NCBI GenBank assembly: GCA_964581115.1
Contig: CAZOMY010000044.1
Location: 1-22,139, forward strand
DNA: 22,139 nt
Direction of reading: 5' to 3'
Source of the DNA: 2-02-FULL-55-14 sp964581115
GTDB taxonomy: Bacteria; Bacteroidota; Ignavibacteria; UBA10030
Shown: piece by piece, positions 1 through 6,960 of the stretch
Layout: the number at the start of each line of letters is the position of its first letter
How positions within the stretch are numbered: the stretch's first letter is position 1
Notes under the pieces: generated by a model
What the model saw: the letters and a program-made list of their open reading frames with translations, nothing else
Database searches by the model: none
Told to the model about the DNA's origin: nothing
Program-made: the position numbers and the translations under genes

Positions 1-1
1 C

Positions 2-322
2 CATAGTATTTTGGGGCCGGGATTCCGAGAATCGGTCTACGAAGAGGCCTTGGCCCACGAATTCCGCTTACGGGGAATCCCGTTCCAACGGCAGTTGAGA
101 GTCCCAATTCCTTACAAAGAGATCTCTGCCGGATTTGGTAGGTTGGATTTCCTTGTCGACGGTCGCCTCGTGGTCGATACGAACGCTTCCGAAGGCCTTC
201 CCCCGTTGTACACATCTCAGGTGATATCGTACCTCAAAGCACTAAGACTGAATCTCGCGTTGCTCATCAATTTCAACGAGAGGCTCCTCAAGGATGGGAT
301 CAAACGGATCGTCAGATCCTAG
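2..322 (+). CDS. GxxExxY-family protein, 5' end cut by window
   Basis: The reading frame is open to the left edge and begins H-S-I-L-G-P-G-F-R-E-S-V-Y-E-E, the signature start of GxxExxY proteins (PF13366), so the TTG at 11 is inside the gene and the true start lies outside the window. The visible part ends with the family's usual LLINFNERLLKDGIKRIV block and a TAG stop. The family has a PD-(D/E)XK nuclease-like fold, but its biological role is poorly known. The aspartate of the fold is present in RLDFLVDGR. The strand that normally reads VELKA reads VVDTNAS here, so the E-x-K pair is D-x-N. This could be an inactive relative. Family assignment is firm, activity is doubtful. Confidence 0.85.
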   Translation, partial: HSILGPGFRESVYEEALAHEFRLRGIPFQRQLRVPIPYKEISAGFGRLDFLVDGRLVVDTNASEGLPPLYTSQVISYLKALRLNLALLINFNERLLKDGIKRIVRS

Positions 323-401
323 CGCATGACTTTCGCTGGGGACTCACGTGATCCTTGACCGATGAGTCTTCTGGAAGCGACAAGCAGGGTGATCATCTTT
401 C

Positions 402-437
402 CTTTGCGTGCTTTGCGTTCTTCGTGTTCTTTGCGAA
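402..437. repeat. CTTTGCG-type intergenic repeat, copy 1
   Basis: A short stretch made of CTTTGCGTG, CTTTGCGTTC and TTCGTGTTCTTTGCG units lies between the GxxExxY gene and the deiminase. The same word recurs near 6888-6930, 10870-11045 and 11680-11730, always between genes. It reads as an open frame into the deiminase gene (Met at 408), which could mislead gene callers. Similar CTTTGCGTCTTTGCGG-like boilerplate occurs between genes in several bacterial phyla, as far as I recall. Its function is unknown. Confidence 0.6.
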
Positions 438-452
438 CCCCGATCCGAACCG

Positions 453-1517
453 ATGAGATCGCACTCGACATCAGATTGGCTGTTCCCCGCCGAATGGTCC
501 CCCCACGCCGCCACCTGGCTTGGCTGGCCGCATAACACCTCCGACTGGCCCGGCCGCTTTGGACCGATACCCTGGGTCTTCTCAGAGATCGTCCGCCACC
601 TGACCGCCGGCGAGACCGTGCGCCTGCTCGTGCAAAACGCTGCGCACGAGAAGAGCGCCCGGCGCATTCTGACACGCGTCGGAGTCGACCTTTCCCGAGT
701 GGAGTTCCATCGCATTCCGACGGACCGCGGCTGGACGCGCGACTCGGGACCGATGTTCGTCCGGTCGCAGTCCGGCGACGAGACGGCGATCATTCACTTC
801 CGCTTCAACGCGTGGGCCAAGTATCCCAACTGGAAACGCGATGCCAGAGTGCCCGAACGAGCCGCGAAAGCGCTCAGGAAGAGACTCCTGCATGTCAAGC
901 ACGCAGGACATCCCGTCGTCCTCGAAGGCGGCTCGATCGACGTCAACGGCTCAGGAACGATCCTGACGACGGAAGAGTGTCTCCTCGACCCGAAGGTCCA
1001 GGTGAGGAATCCGGGCTTTGCCGCCAAGGACTACGAGTCGGTGTTCGCGCAGCACCTCGGCGCGCGCAACACGATCTGGCTGGGCAAGGGGATCGCAGGG
1101 GACGACACGCACGGCCATGTGGACGATCTTTGCCGGTTCGTCAACCGAACGACGATCGTACTGGCCATGGAGCATCGTCCGGACGATGCCAATTACCGCC
1201 CGTTGCACGAGAACAAGGAACGTCTGCAGTCGTCGACGCTCGAAGACGGCACCCGACCTACGGTTGTGGAGTTGCCGATGCCTGCGCCGGTGATCTTCGA
1301 CGGCCAGAGGTTGCCGGCGAGCTATGCCAACTTCTACATCGCCAACGCTGCGGTCCTTGTACCGACATTCAACGACCCCAACGATCGCAAGGCGCTTGGG
1401 ATTTTGTCAGAGCTGATCACCGACCGGCCCGTGATCGGCATTCACGCCGTCGATCTTGTGTGGGGATTGGGGACGCTCCACTGCCTGACGCAACAGGAAC
1501 CGAAGCGCGCGAGGTGA
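453..1517 (+). CDS. agmatine deiminase / peptidylarginine deiminase family protein
   Basis: A 354-residue protein of the Porphyromonas-type peptidylarginine deiminase/agmatine deiminase family (PF04371). It would hydrolyse a guanidino group; for agmatine this gives N-carbamoylputrescine and ammonia. The N-terminal block PAEWSPHAATWLGWP is typical. Active-site blocks are all present: WTRDSGP with Asp97, the GGSID...TTEECLL stretch, GDDTHGHVDD with His222, and the nucleophile Cys344 in HCLTQQEP near the C-terminus. The glycine loop before the Cys reads GLGTLHC rather than the common GGGNIHC. I start it at ATG 453 because the in-frame Met at 408 lies in an intergenic repeat and the family begins just before the EWxPH block; no clear ribosome site is visible. 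No signal peptide is seen, so a cytoplasmic agmatine deiminase is more likely than a secreted PAD. No carbamoylputrescine amidase gene is in the window. Confidence 0.85.
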   Translation: MRSHSTSDWLFPAEWSPHAATWLGWPHNTSDWPGRFGPIPWVFSEIVRHLTAGETVRLLVQNAAHEKSARRILTRVGVDLSRVEFHRIPTDRGWTRDSGPMFVRSQSGDETAIIHFRFNAWAKYPNWKRDARVPERAAKALRKRLLHVKHAGHPVVLEGGSIDVNGSGTILTTEECLLDPKVQVRNPGFAAKDYESVFAQHLGARNTIWLGKGIAGDDTHGHVDDLCRFVNRTTIVLAMEHRPDDANYRPLHENKERLQSSTLEDGTRPTVVELPMPAPVIFDGQRLPASYANFYIANAAVLVPTFNDPNDRKALGILSELITDRPVIGIHAVDLVWGLGTLHCLTQQEPKRAR

Positions 1518-1529
1518 GGCCGGAAAAGA

Positions 1530-1556
1530 GGTGTGAGGAGGGAGGTGGTGTGAAGG
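1530..1556. repeat. GGTGTGAGGA-type low-complexity stretch, copy 1
   Basis: A purine-rich run, GTGTGAGGAGGGAGGTGG followed by TGTGAAGG, lies just after the deiminase stop. Its near reverse complement is at 9334-9361, just after nrfA. Both are directly downstream of a gene. No hairpin is evident here, so it is not an obvious terminator. Confidence 0.35.
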
Positions 1557-1602
1557 TTGCAATAGGAAACCGGCGGGAGAGCTTCACTGACGTTGTCCAG
1601 AG

Positions 1603-1669
1603 TGGTTTGGAGGTTTGATCATTTGGTGGTCTGCTTGGATTTTGGGATGTTTGGCGTTTGGAACGTTTA
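1603..1669. repeat. TTTGG-rich intergenic repeat, copy 1
   Basis: The stretch carries repeated TTTGG words (GGTTTGGAGGTTTG, TTTGGTGG, TTTGGCGTTTGGAACG) immediately before the cNMP/ZIP-like gene. A more degenerate stretch of the same flavour is at 3088-3160 before the creatininase gene. No coding potential is credible on either strand. It looks like intergenic repeat filler, with unknown function. Confidence 0.4.
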
Positions 1670-1683
1670 GCCACTGACCTCTC

Positions 1684-2997
1684 ATGGATTCCACCGTCCT
1701 CGGCGCCGTCCTTCTCGCCATCCTCGCGATGGCATCGCTCATCGTGGGCGTCGCGGTCGGATTGTATCTGAAGCCTTCGCAGCGGACGAACGCCATCATC
1801 ATGGCCTTCGGTACCGGCGCACTCATCCAGGCGCTGGCGCTCGAACTCGCCTACGAAGGGGCCGAGCGGCTCGTCGAGCACGGTCACGCCAACGACCTGA
1901 TTCCGTGGCTGTGGGTCGCTTCGGGGTTCATCGCCGGTGGACTCATCTACTATCTCGTCAACCGCATCCTCGACGAGCGGGGCGCCGCACTACGGCATCC
2001 CGCCCTCGCCAAGCAGTACGTCCTCAAAAAGAAGCAGCAGGAATCCGCGGCCTTGCTCGAGCGACTGTCGAAGGTCGAGTTGCTCCGGTCGCTCCCGCCG
2101 GAGGAGATCGAAGATGTACTCGTCTGCGTCTCGCCGCGGGAGATGGCCGCAGGCGAGACCATCTTTCACCGCGGCGACGCCGGCGACGCGCTGTACCTGA
2201 TCGAATCCGGCACGGTATCGATCCTCCTGAACGAGCGAGGACAGGAGCAGGTGCTCGCCACGCTCGAAGCCGGTCAGTCGTTCGGTGAGATGGCCCTTCT
2301 GACCGGTGAACCGCGGACGGCCACGGCCCGCGCGGCGTCGGCCGTCAAGCTGCTTCGGATCGACAAAGAGCATTTCGATGAATTGCTGGAGCGTTCGGCG
2401 CGACTCCGACAGGCTGTGGAGGACCTGAATTCCCAGCGGCTCGCGCAGAATGTCGCCACCTCGCGAGGCACCATGGATGCGGACCTCTGGCGTGAGGTGG
2501 CCGTGAAGAACATTCAGCGATTGACCCGGCTTGAGGAGATGGCCCTGATGCGGAAGCATGCCGCTGCCGGGGCGCCGCTTGCGATCTTCCTGGGCGCGAT
2601 GATGGACGGCATTCCAGAGTCGGTCGTCATCGGCTCGAGCTTCCTGTCGTTCGAGACGTTTCGCTTCACGTTTCTGGCGGCCGTGTTTCTGTCCAATCTG
2701 CCCGAGGCGATCGCCAGCGCGGTGGGAATGAAGCAGGCCGGCTTCAGCAACCTCAAGGTTTTCGGTCTGTGGTCGGTGCTGGTGGTGGCCGGCGGCATTG
2801 CAGCGGCCTTTGGGAACATCTATCTGGCCGGAGCTCCGCCCGTGCTCCTCACCTTCGTCGGCGCCGTTGCGGGTGGAGGCATTCTTGCGATGGTCTCGTC
2901 CGTCATGATGCCTGAAGCGTACGAGGACGGCGGTCCGGCCGTGGGACTGGCCACGATCGCAGGATTCCTGGGCGCGTTCGCGTTCAATTTTCTTTGA
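1684..2997 (+). CDS. ZIP-like membrane protein with inserted cyclic-nucleotide-binding domain
   Basis: A 437-residue protein. Three hydrophobic helices (about residues 3-27, 36-58, 72-94) are followed by a soluble Crp/cNMP-binding domain (about 125-250) and five more hydrophobic helices (about 292-437). The 3+5 split and the variable loop after helix 3 match the ZIP metal transporter fold. Helix 4 carries MMDGIPES (Asp308, Pro311, Glu312) and helix 5 carries NLPEA (Asn338, Pro340, Glu341), at the places where ZIPs have HNxPEG and HExPHE; the usual histidines are missing. The phosphate-binding cassette FGEMALL...PRTATARA (Glu202, Arg211) is intact, so it could bind cAMP or a related nucleotide. 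My inference is a nucleotide-gated cation transporter or channel of the inner membrane. A non-transporting sensor is possible. ATG 1684 directly precedes helix 1; no strong ribosome site is seen. Confidence 0.8.
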   Translation: MDSTVLGAVLLAILAMASLIVGVAVGLYLKPSQRTNAIIMAFGTGALIQALALELAYEGAERLVEHGHANDLIPWLWVASGFIAGGLIYYLVNRILDERGAALRHPALAKQYVLKKKQQESAALLERLSKVELLRSLPPEEIEDVLVCVSPREMAAGETIFHRGDAGDALYLIESGTVSILLNERGQEQVLATLEAGQSFGEMALLTGEPRTATARAASAVKLLRIDKEHFDELLERSARLRQAVEDLNSQRLAQNVATSRGTMDADLWREVAVKNIQRLTRLEEMALMRKHAAAGAPLAIFLGAMMDGIPESVVIGSSFLSFETFRFTFLAAVFLSNLPEAIASAVGMKQAGFSNLKVFGLWSVLVVAGGIAAAFGNIYLAGAPPVLLTFVGAVAGGGILAMVSSVMMPEAYEDGGPAVGLATIAGFLGAFAFNFL

Positions 2998-3006
2998 CAG
3001 CTTGCG

Positions 3007-3060
3007 TGGAGCGGGGAACATGGGGCAAGGAGCATCGGGTCGAGAGCACGATGGGGGATG
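3007..3060. repeat. GGAGCATGGGG-type low-complexity stretch
   Basis: Downstream of the cNMP/ZIP-like gene is a run of TGGAGCGGGGAACATGGGG, GGAGCATCGGG and GCACGATGGGGGA units, imperfect repeats of a GAGCATGGGG-like word. No gene or hairpin terminator is apparent. It abuts the TTTGG-rich stretch that follows, so the whole 165-base gap is repeat-like. Confidence 0.35.
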
Positions 3061-3087
3061 TCGTAGAAGGCTGTTGGTCTCACCAGT

Positions 3088-3160
3088 CAGTCTGGACATT
3101 TGGCGATCTGACGGCCTGTTCGTTTGTTTGGCATCCGGACATGTGGAGTCTGGAGTCTGC
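3088..3160. repeat. TTTGG-rich intergenic repeat, copy 2
   Basis: A degenerate relative of the stretch at 1603-1669, with CAGTCTGGACATTTGGCGA, GTTTGTTTGGCATC and TGGAGTCTGGAGTCTGC words. Its last GGAG is well placed to act as the ribosome-binding site of the creatininase gene at 3163. Confidence 0.35.
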
Positions 3161-3162
3161 TT

Positions 3163-3927
3163 ATGAAGCCTTGGCGCCTTCAAGATCTGACACTCACACA
3201 GACCCTCTCCCGCACGCCCGACGTTGCGCTGCTGCCGATCGGCTCGACCGAAGCGCACGGCCCGCACGTGCCGTACGGTTCGGACAGCTTTCACAGCACG
3301 GCCATCGCCGACCGCGTTTGCGAAGCGGCCACCGCCCGCGGAGCGTCGGTCGTATTGCTTCCCACCTTACCCTACGGGGTGCAAGGGAATACGATGGGCT
3401 TTCCGATGACGATCGGCGTAGAGCAGACGACGCTGGACCGGATGATCGCCGAGATCGTCGCTTCGCTCGAACGTCAGGGCGTAACCAAGCTCGTCCTCAT
3501 CAACGGGCACGGCGGCAACGACTTCAAGCCGCTCCTGCGAGCGCTGTATTCGAAAACGTCGGTCTTCGTCTGTCTCGTCGATTGGTGGAAGGTGGGGGCC
3601 GACAAAGCGAAGGAGATCTTCGAGCTTCCGGGCGAACACGCCGATGAGATGGAAACGAGCGTTGGGCTCGCGCTGTTCGGCGACCTGGTCCATCTACCCG
3701 AAGCCGGTGACGGCGAGGTCCATCGATCGCGGTTCGAGGCGATCGAGAAGGGCTGGGTGTCGATCGCCCGCCCCTGGCATCTCGTCACGAAGGACTCGAC
3801 GCACGGCGATCCGAGGAAGGCGACCAAGGAGAAGGGAGAAGCCTACGTAAAGCTGGTGGTCGAACGGCTGGCGGACTTTGTGGTGCAGTTGGGAAAAGAA
3901 AAGATCGGGGGAACGTTTCCGTACTGA
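3163..3927 (+). CDS. creatininase-family amidohydrolase
   Basis: A 254-residue protein of the creatinine amidohydrolase family (PF02633), which holds creatininases, mycofactocin-type peptidases and formamide hydrolases acting with two metal ions. The family blocks are clear: PIGSTEAHGPHVPYGSD gives metal ligands Glu30, His32 and Asp41; LINGHGGN gives His116; and GEHADEMETS gives Glu162/Glu164 in place of the common HAGExETS. The start at ATG 3163 has GGAG seven bases upstream, and the in-frame Met at 3124 would only add translated repeat sequence. No signal peptide is seen, so it is cytoplasmic. It stands alone and convergent to the Fe-S protein gene that ends at 3982, so no pathway can be assigned. 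Family is secure, substrate unknown. Confidence 0.85.
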   Translation: MKPWRLQDLTLTQTLSRTPDVALLPIGSTEAHGPHVPYGSDSFHSTAIADRVCEAATARGASVVLLPTLPYGVQGNTMGFPMTIGVEQTTLDRMIAEIVASLERQGVTKLVLINGHGGNDFKPLLRALYSKTSVFVCLVDWWKVGADKAKEIFELPGEHADEMETSVGLALFGDLVHLPEAGDGEVHRSRFEAIEKGWVSIARPWHLVTKDSTHGDPRKATKEKGEAYVKLVVERLADFVVQLGKEKIGGTFPY

Positions 3928-3981
3928 TCACAATAAAGGTCAGAAGCTCTCGGTCGACTGCTATCAGACGGAAACATCGTA

Positions 3982-4938
3982 TCAAGACACCTCATCCTTC
4001 AGCACGTCGGAGACCTCCAACGGCACCCCCCGGTGTTCGTTGCGTCTCAGCGTGGCCGCTTCGAACGCGCAATTCTCGACGCAGACGCCGCACCCCATGC
4101 AGACCTCCTCGTCCACGGTCGTCGAGCCGTTCCGGGTCTTGAGCGCATGGAACGGACATCGGTGCACACAGTCGCCGCAGGCGCTGCACCGTTCTCGATC
4201 GATCTCGCACACGTAACCCGACGAGGCCAGCATGGGCGTTCCATGGCGGTGCGCCTGCATCGCGCCGCAACAGCAGGAACAACAATTGCAGATGGCGTAG
4301 AAGCGGTTGAGGACCGCGTCCTTGAAGAACGCGTGATGCGCATGTCCTCGCTCGTCCTCGGCCCGCAGAATGTCAACGGCCTCGGCAGACGTGATGCGAC
4401 GCGCGTGGCCGGGGTGATGCTCGAGGGTGAAGCTGGCGAAGGGCTCGCCGATGATGAGACAGACGTCGAGCGGGAGGCAAGGGTCCTTCCGGGCCATGCG
4501 ACACGGACAGTCGAGAACGACGATGTGGTCCGGATTCTTCAGAACGATGTCGCGGGCTCGTGCGTAGGGAATGACGCGCTCCAAGTCATGTCGGGGCACA
4601 TCGCGTTCGACGCTGACAAGCCGGGTGGCCGTGTCGAGGGGTATGACCTTACCGTGGTATGAATCGGCAAAGGCGCGTCGGGCCGGGGAGAACGGGGCGG
4701 CAGGGTCGCCTCCGTTCTTTGGACGGGAGATGAAGAGACCTCCGATCGGTTCCAGCCAGCGGCTCAGCCGGTGCTGACCGGTGCCTACGCTGATGTAGAG
4801 ATATGGGAACCGAAGGTAGAGGTACCCGTGGATGAGGTCGCGAAGCGAGTAAGCGGGTGTCGTCCGCGCTTCGTTGAGGAGACCGCGCGTACCGGCCGAC
4901 AGGAATCGGTCGATGAATGCCGGGATCCGGAGAGCCAT
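3982..4938 (-). CDS. cysteine-rich Fe-S protein with C-terminal 2x[4Fe-4S] ferredoxin domain
   Basis: A 318-residue, probably cytoplasmic protein. The C-terminal part has two classic cluster motifs: C251-x2-C254-x2-C257-x3-C261 and C280-x2-C283-x2-C286-x3-C290. The middle holds two extra cysteine groups, DCPCRMARKDPC...C (Cys144, 146, 154, 160) and CNCCSCCCG (six cysteines between 217 and 224), which could bind a further cluster or metal. The first 130 residues are aromatic-rich with no recognised motif. ATG 4938 has AAGGG eight bases upstream and lies only 4 bases after the PPK2 stop, so the two are almost certainly co-transcribed. It most likely transfers electrons to an unknown partner; I do not recognise a specific named function. 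Confidence 0.7.
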   Translation of the reverse strand: MALRIPAFIDRFLSAGTRGLLNEARTTPAYSLRDLIHGYLYLRFPYLYISVGTGQHRLSRWLEPIGGLFISRPKNGGDPAAPFSPARRAFADSYHGKVIPLDTATRLVSVERDVPRHDLERVIPYARARDIVLKNPDHIVVLDCPCRMARKDPCLPLDVCLIIGEPFASFTLEHHPGHARRITSAEAVDILRAEDERGHAHHAFFKDAVLNRFYAICNCCSCCCGAMQAHRHGTPMLASSGYVCEIDRERCSACGDCVHRCPFHALKTRNGSTTVDEEVCMGCGVCVENCAFEAATLRRNEHRGVPLEVSDVLKDEVS

Positions 4939-4942
4939 GACG

Positions 4943-5812
4943 TCAACCCTTCTCGGCAAGGAGCATCGCCTTGGCCCGCTTCAACTCGGCCAGATGGTCC
5001 TTGCTCACCGTGGGATACGACATCTTGAGAGAACGGAGCTTCCACAAGAGTATCATGGCGACGGCGGCACGCGTGAACCACTTGTGATCGGCGGGAATGA
5101 CATACCATGGTGCCCACCGGGTGCTGGTATGCCGGAAGACCTCCTCATAGGCCCTCATGTAATCGTCCCAGTATTGTCGCTCCCTGACGTCGCTCGTCGA
5201 GAACTTCCAGTTCTTTTCCGGCGTGTCGATGCGCTTCAAGAACCGGCGCTGCTGCTCCTCCTTGGAAACATTGAGGAAGAACTTGAGGACGTGTATGCCG
5301 TTCTGGACAAGGTAGCGCTCGAAAGCGTTGATCTGCCGGAACCGGTCCTTCCAAAGCTCGTCGCCGTCGGCACCCGCCGGGAGTTTCTGCCCGCGGAGGA
5401 TCTCCGGATGGACGCGCACGACGAGGACCTCCTCATAGTATGAGCGATTGAAGATGCCGATGCGTCCACGTTCCGGAAGGCTCTTCATCGACCGCCACAG
5501 ATAGTCATGGTCGAGCTCTTCTGCGGAAGGGGCCTTGAAGCTGAAAACCTGGCAACCCTGCGGGTTGACGCCGCTCATGACGTGCTTGATCGCGCCGTCC
5601 TTTCCGGCGGCATCCATCGCTTGGAAGATCATCAGAATAGCATTCGAGTCCTGGGCATAGAGGACATCCTGCCACCGGGCGACCTCTTCGATGTCGCGAG
5701 CCAGCCGTGCTTCGGCCCGTTCCTTGTCCTTGTAAGGACCGGTGAAGGAGGGATCGAAGTCCTTGAGACGGACGCGATGTCCCGGCCGTACGAGAAAGGG
5801 TTTTCGGTTCAT
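4943..5812 (-). CDS. ppk2: PPK2-family polyphosphate:nucleotide phosphotransferase
   Basis: A 289-residue polyphosphate kinase 2 (PF03976). It moves phosphate between polyphosphate and nucleotides, normally regenerating NDP or NTP from polyphosphate. The Walker A block FQAMDAAGKDGAIKHVMSG (Lys71) and the GVNPQGC...SFKAPSAEELDHDYLWR block follow the PPK2_rel_1 (TIGR03709) pattern. The Walker B/lid region is GIFNRSYYEEVLVVRVHPE (about 119-137), and the C-terminus has PWYVIPADHKWFTR. Length is normal for the single-domain class. ATG 5812 is chosen because the upstream frame overlaps the preceding gene. It sits 41 bases after the binding-protein gene and 4 bases before the Fe-S gene. Whether AMP, ADP or both are accepted cannot be judged from sequence. 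Confidence 0.9.
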   Translation of the reverse strand: MNRKPFLVRPGHRVRLKDFDPSFTGPYKDKERAEARLARDIEEVARWQDVLYAQDSNAILMIFQAMDAAGKDGAIKHVMSGVNPQGCQVFSFKAPSAEELDHDYLWRSMKSLPERGRIGIFNRSYYEEVLVVRVHPEILRGQKLPAGADGDELWKDRFRQINAFERYLVQNGIHVLKFFLNVSKEEQQRRFLKRIDTPEKNWKFSTSDVRERQYWDDYMRAYEEVFRHTSTRWAPWYVIPADHKWFTRAAVAMILLWKLRSLKMSYPTVSKDHLAELKRAKAMLLAEKG

Positions 5813-5853
5813 AGCAGAGCTCTTGCCAGATAGGAGTGGTCCAGAGAGAACGA

Positions 5854-6834
5854 CTAGCGGTTCAGCGCCTCCCGCAGGAGCCACTTCTTCCAGTTGATCT
5901 CCCACTCCTCGACATTCGTCTTGTCGACCTTCACGAGCGGCGCCTGCAGGACCGTCTTCTGCGGATTCGTTCCGTTCACGGTCTTGTCGATCAGCAACGT
6001 CACGGCTGAATAGCCGAGTTGAAAAGCATTGACGCCGACCAGCGATTGCACGTGGCCGGACTTGACGTAGGCCAGCTCCTCCGGTACGGCATTGCCAGCC
6101 ACGGCCTTGATCGTCCCGGCAGTCCACGGGAGGCTGTTCTTCTTCTGCAGCGGCCATGAGCCGATGATCGCCCAACCGTCAACGTCCTTGCGTGAACGCA
6201 TCGTTCGGTTGATCACTTCGATCGCCGGGTCGGGCAGTTGCTCGTGCTCGAAGATGAGGTCCGGACTCAGCTTCAGTCCGGGATGACGCTGGGCTTCTTC
6301 GCGAATGCCCTGGAGGCGAAGCTTGAGGTTGAGGGAATGCTGATTACCGGCCAGGATCGCGACCGTTCCCCCCGCAGGCATCTCACCCGCCAACTGTCTC
6401 ATGATCGCCCTCCCGAATTCGACATCGTCCACGCCTACATACGCCATCCGCTTGCTCTTCGGTGCGTCAGAATCATAGCACACGACGGGGATGCCGGCCT
6501 CCACCGCCTCGTCAATGGCTGGCGAGAGCGACGCGGCGTCGGTGGCCGCTACGGCGATCCCGTCAATTCGGTCTCTGATGAACCGACGAATCGTGGCGGC
6601 CTGCTCGGCTGCGCTCTCGACCACGGGTGTCTTCCACTCGATGGCGACTTGAACGCCGAACTTCTGGCCGATCTCTTTTGCTGCCAGGCGCGCGCCAGCA
6701 TAGGCCGCTTGAAACACGGGGTTGGACTCGATCTTCCCAATGACGCCGATCGTCACCGTCCGAGTTTGTCCGACGGCAGGTTCGACAACCACGAGCAGGG
6801 TGGACAAGACCAACAGCAACAGTCTCTGAATCAT
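5854..6834 (-). CDS. sugar-type periplasmic substrate-binding protein (RbsB-like), orphan
   Basis: A 326-residue exported protein of the Peripla_BP_4 / ribose-binding type. It starts with a Sec signal peptide (MIQRLLLLVLSTLLVVVEPAVGQT) and continues TIGVIGKIESNPVFQAAYAGARLAA. Blocks such as IRRFIRDRIDGIAVAATDAASLSPAIDEAVEAGIPVVCYDSD and YVGVDDVEFGRAI are typical of the two-lobed sugar or autoinducer-2 binding fold. ATG 6834 has an AGAGAGGAT ribosome site about seven bases upstream; a longer start at 6855 would put charged residues before the signal. No ABC permease or ATPase is in the window; it is followed instead by PPK2 and an Fe-S protein. It may feed a distant transporter or a signalling receptor. 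The ligand is unknown. Confidence 0.85.
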   Translation of the reverse strand: MIQRLLLLVLSTLLVVVEPAVGQTRTVTIGVIGKIESNPVFQAAYAGARLAAKEIGQKFGVQVAIEWKTPVVESAAEQAATIRRFIRDRIDGIAVAATDAASLSPAIDEAVEAGIPVVCYDSDAPKSKRMAYVGVDDVEFGRAIMRQLAGEMPAGGTVAILAGNQHSLNLKLRLQGIREEAQRHPGLKLSPDLIFEHEQLPDPAIEVINRTMRSRKDVDGWAIIGSWPLQKKNSLPWTAGTIKAVAGNAVPEELAYVKSGHVQSLVGVNAFQLGYSAVTLLIDKTVNGTNPQKTVLQAPLVKVDKTNVEEWEINWKKWLLREALNR

Positions 6835-6855
6835 ACTGACATCCTCTCTGGGCAT

Positions 6856-6878
6856 TTTGTCCGACTCATGCGGACAAA
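6856..6878 (-). promoter_or_regulatory. perfect 8-bp palindrome upstream of the binding-protein gene
   Basis: TTTGTCCG and CGGACAAA flank a 7-base spacer, 22 bases before the start codon and just upstream of its ribosome site. It could be an operator or a 5' leader hairpin. No regulator gene is adjacent. Confidence 0.4.
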
Positions 6879-6887
6879 CTCTATCCG

Positions 6888-6930
6888 ACTTGGCGTGCGT
6901 TGAGTGCTTGGCGCTCTTGGCGATTCATGC
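6888..6930. repeat. CTTTGCG-type intergenic repeat, copy 2 (degenerate)
   Basis: CTTGGCGTGCGTTGAGTGC and CTTGGCGCTCTTGGCGATTC words resemble the CTTTGCG repeat, with TTGGCG in place of TTTGCG. It lies between the S9 protease stop and the binding-protein promoter region. A small hairpin (GCTTTG/CAAAGC, 6929-6945) follows but is too weak to call a terminator. Confidence 0.4.
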
Positions 6931-6960
6931 TTTGATATCCAAAGCGCTTTCAGCATCCTG

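Noticed and set aside
408..452. Earlier Met for the agmatine deiminase
   Set aside because: These codons are translated CTTTGCG repeat and precede the family's normal start.
1990..3294. Long (434-codon) minus-strand open frame opposite the cNMP/ZIP-like gene
   Set aside because: High GC makes long antisense frames common; it has no recognisable motif, is rich in Arg/Gly/His and lies opposite a clearly real gene.
5813..6175. N-terminal extension of PPK2
   Set aside because: The upstream frame overlaps the binding-protein gene out of frame and shows no PPK2 similarity; ATG 5812 matches the family start.
6929..6945. Terminator after the S9 protease
   Set aside because: The stem is only 6 bp with low GC and no T tail, so it is not convincing.
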